Assembly (NCBI GenBank): GCA_032821775.1
Contig: JAVLRN010000005.1
Coordinates: forward strand, 1,240,001-1,304,000
Length of the DNA stretch: 64,000 bases
Reading direction: 5' to 3'
Origin: Sanguinoderma infundibulare
Lineage: Eukaryota; Basidiomycota; Agaricomycetes; Polyporales; Polyporaceae
The notes under the pieces were generated by a model that was not told where the DNA came from, ran no database searches, and worked only from the letters and a program-made list of their open reading frames with translations. Numbering within the stretch: the first letter of the stretch is position 1; each line of letters opens with the position of its first letter. The translations under genes and the position numbers were made by a program. Below are positions 24,514 to 36,372 of this stretch, in pieces.

Positions 24514-27500
24514 ATGGTCGCAAAGGGCATTAAAAGGAGGGCGGCTATACCGGTGCAAGTCAGTCTTTTCATGCCTAACCACTTGAACCCAGACTGACCG
24601 AGTTTTTAGAGGCCCTCGAAGAAGCGCAAAGTCACCGACGAGGGCAAAGCATCTAAAACAAAAGGGAAAGGGAAAGAGAGGGCATTCGACAGGCCGACTA
24701 TCCCGATACCTAATCAAGGCGATGCCGATGGGGGTGCCGATGGGGTGGAGCTCTCGGAAGGCGACATGGACATGTTAGAGGAGTATGGAGGTGCCGTCTC
24801 TTTCCTCCAGTCTTTGGACGAGAAGGATATCGCCAGGTACGCATGTCGACACTACATGGAACGAGGAAGAGATAGACTGCGTATATGTCTTTGATATAAA
24901 GCTGGGCTGTATTCGTATTAACGGTTCGGGAGCTTCCACACGTCCCAGTCGTAATGAGACCGAACGATGGTTTCTTGTCATACTGGCATTTCGTCTACTA
25001 CCCGTGTCATCTCACGACATTACACGCTCACAGCTTGCCCGTGGCCCAACGGCGTGTATATCGCTAGAGATGGGGAATTCTCATTCCTGTCATGAACCTA
25101 CTGTGCTTTCCTTCCATCTTCTTCCCTGTTTAAATTCCCACTCTGCGTGCCAAGAATCCTGATTATAAAACTGACCTTTCTTCTCGATAGGAGCAAAAAA
25201 GAGACGGAGCGACTACACCGGTTGCACAGACCGGTGCGAAAACCCGTGGAAGACGACCTTCCATCGATACATTCTGGTTCCGAGGACGAGGATGAAGAGG
25301 CATGGAGTTCTGGTATCAGCGACATGGGAAGCGCGACGCCCGATGAAGTTATGTCGACCTCTGAGGACGAGGCGCTTTCTGCAGCCGAGTCTTCTGCGCA
25401 GCACAAGCGGCGGCGGAAACCGATGGATTCCGACGAAGAGGAGCTGGCGTTCGAGGCGCAACCCCGGAAGCGCGGTTCTGAGTGGGAGCCCCGATCGGAC
25501 AAGGAGAAAGGCATCGAGCGGTTACCAATCAAGCTGGCAGACGGTCGCATCCAGAGGAACGGGACCAAAATCGTTCTGGACGAGAGTGAAGAGAGCGGGC
25601 TGGATAGCGAGGAGAGCGCCGACGAGGGTCCCGAAAGCGCTCCGCGCATGGGATTCGAAGATGTTTCTACTGGCGCCCGGTTTGGCCGCGCTGCGGTCGC
25701 GGATGTCATTGGTCAGAAGTCGCGCGTTGCGCGAATACAGGGTGCAAAAGAACAGATTGCTGGTATATGTCAAGAGATTCTCGGCGATCCAGAAAACAGC
25801 GTAAGCACACCCAAACCTATCTGCGACGTCTAGACTCAGATGGAATTGCTTGCTAGCTTGGCCTCTTACGGCGTCTACACACCTTCTCCCTCCCCCAGAT
25901 CTCAACGCCGAACCATCCGGAGCCAGTAGCGAATGACGTCGTCATCCGAAAGCTCACGTTTTTGTCTCAGCTCGCGGTGTTCAAAGATATCATCCCAGGC
26001 TACCGGATACGCGCTCTCACGGACAAGGAGAAGGCGGAGAAGGTCAGCCAGATGGTTCAGCGGACCCGAGACTGGGAACAAGGCCTCGTGGGCGTATACC
26101 AGGCATACCTTCGCAGCCTAGAAGCCGAGTTGAAAGGTGTGAAACACTAACGTAAGATGCTATTGTACAGATGGCGATACTAACAGAGTTTTGCCAGCGA
26201 AGAGTGAACTGGGGGAGACAGCACTTCACTGCATGTGCACGCTTCTTGTGGAGGCGACGCACTTCAATTTCCGCGTCAATCTTATGAGCTCTATTGTTGC
26301 TGCACTCAGCCGGAAATCTTGGGACAAGGTATGGATGACTATCCTTGACATCCGTGGCGTCATCGCGTAGTCGATCGCGTTGGGCCGTCCGGAGGTGTCT
26401 TCCGCTGTCCGCTGCCCACCTGACTGACCGCCACCACAGTCTTCCGACCTGTGCCTCGACACATTCATCACAGTTTTCCGCGCCGACAACATCGGAGAGC
26501 CTTCATTGGAGATCGTGCGGCTACTCAACCGCATGATCAAGGAGCGCAAGTATAACGTCCATCCAGAAGTTCTGTCCTGCCTACTCCACCTCCGTTTGAA
26601 GTCGGAGCTCGGCGTCAGGGCGTCGGAGACGAAAGTGGATAAGGAGGGTGCGGCAGGCGATGGGAAGACCTTCTCCAAAGGCCGGGCCGCGGCCCGCCGC
26701 GCGAAGGGCAAGGTGGTGGACCAGCCGCATATGAGCAAGAAAGTGAAGAAGGCGCTCAAAGAGCGCAAGGAGATCGAGAAGGAGATGCACGAGGCTGCGG
26801 CGGAGGTTGACAATGACGAGCGCACGACCAGGGTGAGTGGCCCGCCTTCCCGTTCTTCCATGTGTTCGTGCCAACTCTCCAGCGGCTACCCCATTTGCGA
26901 TGGAATCTTCCCACCGGGCCTGCTCACACGACACTCAACAATACGACTAACCACTTTTGCTAACTTGATCCGATTTGTTGTCAGCACACGGAAACTCTCA
27001 AGCTACTGTTCGTACTTTACTTCAGTGTGCTGAAGAATCCCAAGCCGACACCGCTGCTTCCTGCGGCGTTGCGGGGAATCGCACGATTTGCGCATCTCGT
27101 GAACATCGACTTCTTCAAGGATCTGTTGCAGGTTCTAAAGATGCTCATGACGCGCGACCACGACCGACAAGACCTTATTGTCGACACAAATGCGGTTACA
27201 ACTGCGGTTCCGTCCGATTCTAGTCCTATGTCTTCGGCGCCGGGCCTGGACGATATGTCAAACATCGCCACTGTACAGCATCAGCTCTTGTGCATCGTGA
27301 CAGCCTTCGAGCTTCTCTCCGGACAAGGTGCGCTGTCCTTGTCCCCCACAATCCTCTTTTTCGGGCTCTCTTTGCCATTTCCCTGCGTCGCCCTCGCCTG
27401 CCTGGAACTAGCACTGACGTCCGTCTTGTTCCAATCTCTCGTGCCCCCGATGCAGGCGAGGCCCTCGACATTGATCTCAGCGACTTTGTCAACCGACTAT

Positions 27501-27982
27501 ACTCGATACTACCCTCCCTCGCGCTCCTCCCAGACATCGAAGCCACCCCCACGTCGGTCCGCGCGAAGACAAGCGTCCGTGGCGGGACCCCACCCCAGTC
27601 TCCCGCAGACACCCTCTTCCGCGCCCTCCAGCTAGCGTTCTCCCCGCGCTCCGCGTCCGCCGCGCCTCCCTCTTGGCGCTCTGCGGCGTTCGCCAAGCGT
27701 CTCCTGTCCGCAGCGCTCCAGTGGCCGCCTGTGACGGCCGCGCGCGCGGTCGAGTTCGTCGCGGGTCTCGTGGAGCGTGATCCCAAGCTCGAGGCGCTCC
27801 TCTCGACTGAGGATCGCGCCGGGAACGGGGTGTATCGCCCCGACGTCGACGACCCGCAGGTGTGCAACGCGTTTGGGTTTGGCAGTGCGTTTTGGGAGCT
27901 GCGCACGCTCGCGTCAAGCCACTGGGCGGAGCAGGTGCGCGTCGCGGCGGCACGGCTGTTGGATTCGCACTCGTCCTCATGA
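24514..27982 (+). CDS. NOC3: Nucleolar complex protein 3, pre-60S ribosome biogenesis and replication-licensing factor
   Basis: Nucleolar HEAT-like protein that pairs with Noc2 to move pre-60S particles out of the nucleolus and also binds replication origins in yeast. A 45-nt first exon (24514-24558) splices to the basic stretch RPSKKRKVTDEGKASKTKGK. A long acidic, Ser/Asp/Glu-rich region follows (25260-25660). The NOC3p N-terminal domain runs about 25950-26140 (FLSQLAVFKDIIPGYRIRAL). Next come VEATHFNFRVNLMSSIVAAL, a Lys-rich coiled stretch (26700-26820), and the CBF/Mak21-type domain with LFVLYFSVLKNPKPTPLLPA and GIARFAHLVNIDFFKDLLQV. The C-terminal part (27460-27980) contains SDFVNRLYSILPSLALLPDI, ending at TGA 27980-27982. 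Several introns exceed 100 bp. Confidence 0.92.
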
Positions 27983-28681
27983 CCGTCATGACGTCCGTGC
28001 TTGGCTAGCGTTTGTAATGGTTTTTGTTGTTTGCTCGGTCGCGGTGTAGCTGCAACTTGTAATATGTACATGCGCCGCGGTGTTCAGTGCGCGGTAGTGC
28101 TAAAGTGTCTATTGTGTCTGTCTCTGCGGGTGTCCGGAGTTGTCCGTTGAAGGGAAGCCCAAAAGTACCTGCCGTGCACACGGACCCAAGGGAGCGTTCT
28201 GGCGCTATCGCGTATCGACTGGCGACGGAAAAGTACAACAGAAGAAGATATGCGTGTAAGAGATACAAGGTGATATTCATACGAGCTAGATCTACAGCTG
28301 TTTCGATTGTCAAGATGATGCTACACGGGAAGGACGAAACGTTCGAAGTCGAAAGAACTGGGCAGCAGCAACCAGCAAGGGATTCATAAAAAAACACGAG
28401 AAGAGACGTGGCTAAGTGGCGAAGTTGCGAAGTGGTGGCGAAGTGGTGGCGAAATGGCGAAGTGGATAAGTGAAGTCGACCTCGGTCGAATAAACAAGAG
28501 AGACGTGCGTGTTGTGTCCTGCAAGCAATAAATAGTCACTAACCTGACGCGCCGGGACCACGGCACGCAGTGTCCGTCGTAAGGTATCGATGTGTGGTCC
28601 GCGGGCGTGAAACGAGTCCATGGTCGTCTTCTGCCGTTATCATCATCATCGTGGTCGAAGCTCAGCTCTGCAGGGAGACCG
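27983..28681. other. Convergent 3' spacer with a small minisatellite
   Basis: About 700 bp between the stops of NOC3 (+) and the TEA factor (-). It contains the short tandem repeat at 28412-28468. An open minus-strand frame continues past the TEA stop in another frame but I find no convincing splice that would use it. Confidence 0.35.
28412..28468 (+). repeat. Minisatellite, about six imperfect copies of (N)GCGAAGTGGTG
   Basis: Imperfect 8- and 11-bp units built on GGCGAAGT (with an internal GTGGTGGCGAA duplication) in the 3' spacer. The 11-bp form occurs twice in a row. Confidence 0.7.
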
Positions 28682-30469
28682 CTACCGCTGCTGGAAGCCG
28701 TACGGCTGCTGCGTGGGGAAAGAATACGGCAGCATTCGTGATGCGAGGTCGTCCACTGGGCTGGCCCCAGGCACGCTCCTCGGAATGAACGCGGATTGCG
28801 ACGACACGGGCGAGCTGGCGAGCGCGTGTGTGAAGGTAGGAGAGTGGGGGGATACCGGAGGAGAACCGAGAGGCGACGAAAGCTGCTGGAAGGAGGTCGC
28901 GGTGGCAGAGGAAGGCGGTTGTCCACCGCGCCAGGGGTACTTCTGGAAGCCGATGAGCTCCATCGCCGGCACCCGACGCGATGCGTCGGTTATGCGCTCG
29001 ATATGGTAGACGAGAACCGCGAGGACCTCGTTGTCCACAACAACCTGTTGCGTAATAGTTCGCACTGTCGGGAGTGTATTGGACACGCGCAAATTGGAAG
29101 GTGCAAAGGGAGGAGGAAGGTCGCACGTGGTCAGCGTGTGATCGCGACATGCGGTTGACGCGTTGCCCAGGACGAAGCTTCCCGGGCAGCGCGTGCCAAA
29201 CTGAACTCGGTGCTCACCTGTGTCGAGCCAGTGGCAGCGGCTGAGCGCTGAGTCCGGCAGGTACGCGTATACCATTTGCGACGAAGACGGGTCTGCATTG
29301 AGGCTGGCCTGAAGCTCGGGCGTGGTCACCTGTGTGAATAGGCCCAGATCCTGAGAGATAACAGTCCTGCCAGGACCCCAGCTCTTCGTCTGACACTTGG
29401 CGATACTCGACCATGGGTTGGCCATGGACAGTGCGCCGTTGATGCCCTGTAGGTTGGGGGGGCACCGGAGGTCCGCAAGGAGAGGCATTGAAACCCGGAA
29501 GTGCAGGAATATCCGCGACGGTAATGAAGGATTTGCGCCGACCAGCCGATCAACGTCGAGGGAGAGCGGGACCATCCCATCAGCCCAGAAGTACAGGTTG
29601 GGTATTCGATTGGGGATGGATAGCGTGTAGTCTGTGCCGGAGTCAGAGTAGGCGGACTGGGGAAGGGTAAACAGGGCGGGATCCATCGCGAGTGGCTCTA
29701 GCTTGACGGATACAGGAGTAATAGGATGTGCGGCTGAAGGCGATGGCAGCGCTCCGAAGTGAGGATCTGCCGAAGATGGCGGAGAAACGGATGTAGAGAA
29801 CATGTCCTCGGAGCGGAGCTCGAGGAACGGCGACAGTTGCGATGTTGGAGAGAGGGACGGGTAGGGCGAAGCAACCGAGAGATCGTTCGGGAAGTCGGCC
29901 GCGCGGTGTTCGGGTGTGGACGAAGATGAAGACGAGCCCGCGTAGGAGTCAGGGGCTTCCGCCTTGCTGGACGAGGCGCCGTCGGAGGAGCCTACGCCGG
30001 GCTTCTTGTTGGAGTGCGCGAGGAGACCGTTCTCCTGGAATAGCTCCTCGCCACCGGCGACGAGATGGAATTCTGAGGAGGGGCAAAGGTCATAAACAAT
30101 GCGCGCGCGGGTGGATAGCAAGCGGCTTACCAGGCTGACCCCTCCACATGTTGCGGAGGACCTGAATATGACTCGCGACCTGCTTCTTGGTGCGTTCGAT
30201 GCCGGCCGTCTTGAGGTGGTCGACGAGGAACTGGTTGCGCCACCGACTGCGACCACGAGAGTATGTGGCCCATGGAGATTGCCAGTAGAGGCGAAGTCCT
30301 ACGGGCGAACGCGATGAGCGCGGGGGGACACGGAGGAAGGAAATTTGAACTGACCCTCGACGAAAATCTTCTCGACATCCTTGGACCACACTTCGCTTCC
30401 GTCCTTCAAGAGCTTGTGGTGCTTGCGGGCAGGGGTCAAGTTCTCGTGTGTGTCGGGAAGGGAGTCCAT
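28682..30469 (-). CDS. TEA/ATTS-domain transcription factor (Tec1/AbaA-like)
   Basis: Nuclear regulator with a TEA DNA-binding domain at the N-terminus, the family that includes yeast Tec1 and Aspergillus AbaA. The TEA domain spans three exons, about residues 17-100: HHKLLKDGSEVWSKDVEKIF, then after an intron LRLYWQSPWATYSRGRSRWR and AGIERTKKQVASHIQVLRNM (recognition helix), and after a further intron FHLVAGGEELFQENGLL. The long last exon (about 30070-28682) carries a Ser/Pro-rich region and a C-terminal folded part (GRTVISQDLGLFTQVTTPEL; RTITQQVVVDNEVLAVLVYH), probably the family's YAP-binding-like fold. The start at 30469 was chosen for its purine at -3 and closeness to the domain; an in-frame ATG at 30574 is the alternative. 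The TATA-like site at 30682-30689 fits either. Confidence 0.85.
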
Positions 30470-31634
30470 GCTAGAATGGGTGGCGGAGGAAGGACAAGTG
30501 CGGAAGAGGACTGGGGAGATAGAGGAGATGGTATACTTGCGGCGGCGGTAAGCAGAGGCTACTTCCCTCCCCATGAAGACCAACAGAGTCGCACGCGAAG
30601 GGGGAGAAGGAAGATTTGGAAGGTATAAAGGGGACGGGTAACTTGAGGGGAAGCGAGCCGACATAAAGCCGGAGAGGGGAATTTATATAGTCGATCCAGG
30701 ATCTGGCGAAGAAAGAGGAAATGAGAGATTCGAGCAGACGTCGGCGCAGCGCTCAGATCCACAGCCGGCGACACTCGTGATCCGGCTATGGCAAGCAAGG
30801 TCCGCTGATCTGGAGTCAGTCAAACACACAAAACAGCCCCTGTCCCTCCGTTTTAGCCTGGATGGGATCGGGGGTTAGCTGCGTTTTCGACAAACCAGCA
30901 CAGGAATGGAAACACACCGCTCCAGAACGCCGACCCTTTTTGAGCATAGCAGCCGCGGCCAGGTTTGCGCCCCAGACGTCCACGGAAATGCACCCTCCCA
31001 GGACACCGTCCGCCGGGCTGGAGCTTGGCTGAGATCAGATTAAGCGCGTCTGTCCCCGACCGTCCTCGCACTCGCCGCGACGGCAGAGACAATGAGAGCC
31101 CACGGAGCGCGTTCACACCGGGGCCCTTTCAGCCTTCCCAAAAAGGAGCGGCCACCGTGGGCACCTGCTCTCCCCCAATTCCAATCCGAATCGCATCCAT
31201 CCGACGTCGTCCGCACGAGCGAGGCCCGAGCAGCCCCGGGCCACTGATCGCCATCGTCCCCGTCGCCAGATGGGCAGCAGGCGCAGCTCAGGTCCGTGGG
31301 ATTTGACGGCGCGAAGGTGCTGGCGGTGAGTAGACACGCCCCCACCACGCGCCAGCAGATCGTGCTCACATTGGAAGTGAATCTGGCCTCCCATGTCCGC
31401 GGAACCCCAACCTTGCGCCCAACGACGTCGGCCCAGGGCAGAACCGGCAGCTGTGGTCCCAGCCAGCGTAGAGTTTGATATTCCCAAGCTCCCTTTCCCG
31501 CTCGCCCACCCTCCGCCCGCCTTCCCCCGTCCACGGTCCTTGGCGCCTCCCCCTGTGCCACCGGTCCGATCCTCCGACGGCGTCTTTGTGCGCTGACGCG
31601 GGCGCGGACAGCCTTCCGCGCGTTGTCTCGAGCG
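30470..31634. other. Shared promoter region of the TEA factor and VPS23
   Basis: 1.17 kb between divergent starts. It contains the TATA-like site for the minus gene (30682-30689). The right half (30950-31630) is very GC-rich with overlapping open frames on both strands that show no domain and are rejected as genes. Confidence 0.4.
30682..30689 (-). promoter_or_regulatory. TATA box of the TEA factor gene
   Basis: Reads TATATAAA on the minus strand, 108 bp upstream of the ATG at 30574 and 213 bp upstream of the ATG at 30469. It is the clearest TATA element near this gene. Confidence 0.5.
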
Positions 31635-34086
31635 ATGAACAAGTCAGAATCACTAACGCACAGGTGGCTCCGCCAAAACCTGCAACCGTACGCCCAACCC
31701 GATGCCGTCTTTACACACGTCGACGCAGTCCTCGTCCGGCATTCCACCATCCGGCCGAAGACGGATGTATACAGTTTAGTCCTCGTGCCGCTTGCCATGA
31801 TCCGTCGCTCACGTCCTGTGTCCTCCCCCAGCCTATGACGACGGGCGGACCCAGCTTCTGCTCTGCATGCACGGTCTCCTCCAGATAGCCTTCCGCGGCT
31901 CCTCTTACAATATCCCGATTGCCCTTTGGCTCCCGATGGACTATCCCCGCAGCCCGCCGATCACCTTTGTTGTCCCAACAACCGACATGCTCGTCCGCCC
32001 GAGTCCGGTCATCGATGTTAGCGGACGGTGTTCTCTACAATACATCCGCGACTGGGAGAGAAAGAGCGAGGTCAGTCAAGCCGCACCCCATTTAGATGAC
32101 ATCTGTACTAATTTTCTGACGCCCAGGGATGCAACCTTGTTGCTTTGTTGGACGCCATGCAAGACATTTTTTCGCGCGAACCGCCCGTGTATGCGAAGCC
32201 AAAGGACGCAAACACTCCCCAGGCACCATCTTCTCGCCCGCCAGCTTCCGCATCCTCTGATTACTCCTACCGTCCCCCACCCCCGCTTCCCATAGACCGC
32301 GCTGCTTCTGTAGGGACACCTTTGCAATCAACTCCATCTCCCAATCCCAACAGTCCGCCCCCATTACCCGCCAAACCTGGCGCGTCTGCAGCTTTCCCGC
32401 CTCCAAGAAGCACATCTGTTCCCCTCCCCCAGGCGTCCGCGAATGTCCGAAGTCATTCACCACTCACCTTTAACTCTGTACGTACATGTTTCATAATCTT
32501 GTCTGTTACGACTCAGATACCGATCACCTCTCTGATCGCCGATGCGACAACTCAATAGCACGCGCTTGCGACGAGACCACCGCCACCACTACCACAAGAA
32601 GTAGCCCTACCAAGCCAATCAAACAATCCCCCCGTTCCTCCAAACTACACCTCGCATGACCCCACTACTGCTGGCTTGTCTTCAAACAGCCCGACGTGGT
32701 CGGCGCGCATGCCATCGAGCCCATCAAGCCAGTCTCGATCGTTTCACTCGTCGTATCGGGCACCCGCACAATCACCCTCTCCTCCGCCCCTACCGCCGCT
32801 GCCGCCAGCTATCTCTGCAACAATCCCAGCCGTAACGTTGCCAAGAGGGTATGATGCAACTCATCCTGGCCACGGACCCACTCCGCCGCCACCGCCGATA
32901 TTTTCGACACCTCAGCCCGTAGTTGGCGGGTCGGTAGCAAGTCCCCCGTATCTCGCCTCGCCAAGCAGCCAAGGGCCCCTGCCGCCGCCCCCGCCATTTC
33001 CGTCCGCTTTCTCTCCTCCGGCACCACCTCCCCCTCCTCCGCCTGCGCCACCATCGTCCGTGCCCGCGCCCGACTTGTTGGATGAAGAAGATGACAGGAC
33101 CGCTGACCCATCAGCCTCCGCTACGCCAGCGGCCGCGCCGCCGCGCCCGCCCAACCCAGAACTCCTCCGACTTCACGACCAGGTCCACGCGAAAATATCT
33201 TCTGAGCTCGCATCACTTTCTCAGGCAATGGCGCTCGATGCGGAACGCCTCCGTGCGAACCAGACAGACCTGCTCGCAGGAGAACCGGCCGTCCGCGACG
33301 AGATGGCCCGGCTGGAGGCCGTCCGCGACGTCTGCCGTGGCGTGTCGGCACGTCTGGAAGAGGTGATTACCGCCGGAGAGCGGAACGTCGCCGAGCTGAG
33401 GCGGAAGGGCGACCCGGAGGTCGACGAGATGATCTGCTCGACCACGATCGTGTACAACCAGTCAGTATCTTGATCTCTCCAACTCCTCCGGTGGACTTGT
33501 ATTTTCACCGCTAACTTTTCTGTCTCTGCCATTCCCTCGTGCTGTCATTTTCCGTTCTCTCCACGATGCACAACATTGGAACGCCGCTCTCCGTTTCCTA
33601 CCCCGAATGCATGCATACATGCCCACGCGACCACGCTACGACTCTGCTACAGGCTCATAAACCTCGTTGCCGAAGACAACGCCATCGAGGACACAATCTA
33701 CCATCTGCACCGTGCGCTCAACGCCGGTCGTATAGACCTCGAGCGATTCCTCAGGGTATGTACATTGGCCCATCTATCTCTTCCCCCTCTCCTTCCCCAT
33801 TCTCTCCGGCCGTTCCTGCGCAGCGGCCTCGGAGAGCTAGGAGCGATGCTCCCCGTACCTTGCCCTGAATCTGCGTAACAATGGCCCCTACGGCCACGCG
33901 TAATTGGCAGACGGTTGCGGTTCTTTGATGAACGACAAGCTGACCCTCGGTTTTTAACAGACGACGCGCGTCCTGGCAGAGGAGCAGTTCATGAAACGTG
34001 CCCTCATTGAGAAGATCCAAGCGGGCATCCCCCCGGGGAGGTCAGATGGAGGGGCCTGGCCTGGCCCTCCTCCCCAGTGGCGTTAG
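31635..34086 (+). CDS. VPS23: ESCRT-I subunit Vps23/TSG101
   Basis: ESCRT-I component that binds ubiquitinated cargo at endosomes. The N-terminal UEV domain is split over the first three exons: LTHRWLRQNLQPYAQPDAVF (from 31650), then YDDGRTQLLLCMHGLLQIAF and YNIPIALWLPMDYPRSPPIT, then the end at WERKSE/GCNLVALLDAM. As in all UEV proteins the E2 active-site cysteine is absent. A very long proline-rich linker follows (32200-33080), then the coiled-coil stalk (about 33150-33460; RLHDQVHAKISSELASLSQA) and the Vps23 core or steadiness box over the last exons (RLINLVAEDNAIEDTIYHLH, TTRVLAEEQFMKRALIEKIQ). TAG at 34084-34086. The protein is about 620 residues, longer than yeast Vps23 mainly through the linker. 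Confidence 0.93.
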
Positions 34087-36372
34087 CGGACGTGCGCCGA
34101 TTTGGGGACTCGCATGCGACGTTCAGTACGGACTGTTGTGTCCTTGAATCAGACTCCCAGCCAGCCAGAGGACCGTGGCGGAGCAGTGCGAGGTCACGCC
34201 TGCACACCGCTTCCCTTTCTATCATAGACAGGACCTCAACAGGAAGGGCTCCTTAGCTGGGAAGGTGGACGATCTGTAAAAATGTGAAAATTAACTGCTG
34301 GAGCGAGGCGGAACCGTGGTGCGACAATCGACGTTGATCCCTGCGCAGTGCGGTGAAAGATGGCGGGCGGGCGGACGTGCGGTGTGCTTGGCGCTACGCT
34401 TGCACACCTTTGGACGGCACTGGGTCCGCAATCGGCCCTTCCCCCGCCTCAGTTCCTATTCGAGTAAGCAGTCGCTTGTTTTGAGACATACACCGCCGCG
34501 GCATACGGAACTTTGACCCCTGTGCGATATGCGTAGCCCCATGAATGCCTCGTAATGGCTACGGGCAGGGCAATATTAGTGATGGTATGCGCTAATTAGG
34601 GCCGTCCACTGAGGAGGCCGTATCGAGGCCGCATCGTGCTAGCATTCATGACCACGGGGGCTACACCAACTCGAGGAGTGCTAGTGATAACGATGGTTGG
34701 CTTTTGCCCAACTGTGAAGCGACCTTAGCCACCAAGCTGAGTGATTACGTACCGAGCGACAGCGCGTAGAGGGTTTAGCGCTCCGATTTTCTCGGCTTCG
34801 GACCTGTGCGCACTCCGAGTCTCCCTCTGTCTCCGTCCGGTCCTCCGCGACGTCAGCACAAACAATGTTGGCCGTTAAGCCCGTTCGGGCGCAAATGACG
34901 CATTAGCTCTTTTGCGGTGCGAGCTGCCATGCAGGCGGACTCCGGAGTTAAGCAGAGTTTGCGGCCATGTGCGGACATAGTCCGAAGTGGCTGGTCCACG
35001 TTTTAGCGTGCGTGGGCTATCGAACGCCCCGCGCCCGAACTGGCATGATTGAGCACTGCGCCGGCCGTCGATGGGAGCATGCATCTAGATGGACCGCCGG
35101 CGACTTCTGTCCTCGCGTACTTTATACTTACCGCACCGCTGGGGCCAGTGCCCGCTAGCACGTACTGCCCGCTGCCGGACGTCGCGAGCTAAACACAATC
35201 GCTGCGATAGTCTCTCGGTGCGGTGTTTAACACGCGATTGCAACCTTGTCGGGCCAACGGCGCCGCGCCATTAGTGACCCACCTTGCCCCACCACGATGA
35301 TGCGCGAGGGCCCACCGACACGTTCGTCTGCGTGATGTCACGCCCGCCGCGGTTTCGATTCGAGGCTTCCTTCTGCTCCGCCCGGTTCAGGTTAATCACC
35401 GTCCGCGGGCGCAAGTAACTCCAAGGGCTCTAAGGTACAGTCCCCGGCAGGAGCCTTTGCGCCCTCTAGAAGGTGGCCCAGGTGCGCGCGGCCCCGCACC
35501 CTATGGCACGGCCGATCGTGAATATTGCGCTGCGATCGTTCAAGCCATCTACGTCGTACGCATCCCGCATTTGGAATCGGGGACGCCAGCGCTGTGCGAG
35601 ACGAGGGCAAGGGCGCTGGCAACTGTGCGTGAATATTGCCCACGCTCATATTCCACGTCAAAAGGCGCAGAGACGTCGGTCGTGCGGGACTTGACACGCT
35701 CATATAACAGTGGAGTTAACCTCCAGGCTCCAGCACAGGAATGTCGCCTTTGAATCGAGTCTCCGCTTGGCTACTACATACGCGGTGTTCTGCCACAGCC
35801 GAGTATGACGTCCAGGGCGGCCACACCACGGAGGCTATTTTGACAGACCCCGGACTCGGAGGCACATTTCGCAGGCCAGGAGAGGGGCGCGGGGGGGCAT
35901 ATGCTATCACGAGCATTGCATTGGCTGCTTATCTGCAGTTCGTTGATGGACTCGTACGGCCTCCTCTCCAGATGGACCAAGGCTCGACTTCATCCCCTAG
36001 TCTTGCCCTAGCTAGGTAGGCAGCCCTACGATCGTGCGAACAAGGCACTGACTTTCTGGGGAAAGACGAACTCACTCAATATGGGTGGACAGCTAGAGTG
36101 TATATATTGAACGCCGGATCGAGTAGTCAACACGTCATACGTAGAATACAATAGATATCGTCATAAAGCAGCGTGGAACGAATAGGGGAGGACGGTCTCG
36201 AAGAAGAGCGAAAAGCTAGAGCGTACGTGCGACAAGCAAACACAGATAGCGGCTGCAAGACATCCGAGTAGCATTAAGATCAATCAAAAGAACAGACAAA
36301 CTTCAGGATGAAGGGAATACACGATACCGTTCTATAAGCGGCACGCGGGGAACAGTAAGTTGTGTCTCATGG
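34087..36372. other. Gene-free convergent intergenic region, 2.3 kb
   Basis: Lies between the stops of VPS23 (+) and the Man1-like gene (-). Only short, mutually overlapping frames occur (none above about 105 codons) with no domain match that I can see. I find no terminal repeats, transposase motifs or tRNA boxes. It is the second longest stretch of the window without a supportable gene. Confidence 0.5.

Noticed and set aside
27226..28071. 281-codon minus-strand frame opposite NOC3
   Set aside because: Arg/Ser/Ala-rich antisense frame of the NOC3 C-terminal exon.
28384..28926. Possible extra C-terminal exon of the TEA factor in another frame
   Set aside because: The only in-frame splice I found would need an intron of about 39 bp, shorter than any other intron here.
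31040..31798. 252-codon minus-strand frame in the VPS23 upstream region
   Set aside because: Overlaps the conserved UEV exon and has no recognisable motif; looks like GC-driven openness.
34087..36372. Possible transposon remnant in the large gene-free region
   Set aside because: No terminal repeats, target-site duplications, or transposase/reverse-transcriptase motifs could be seen.
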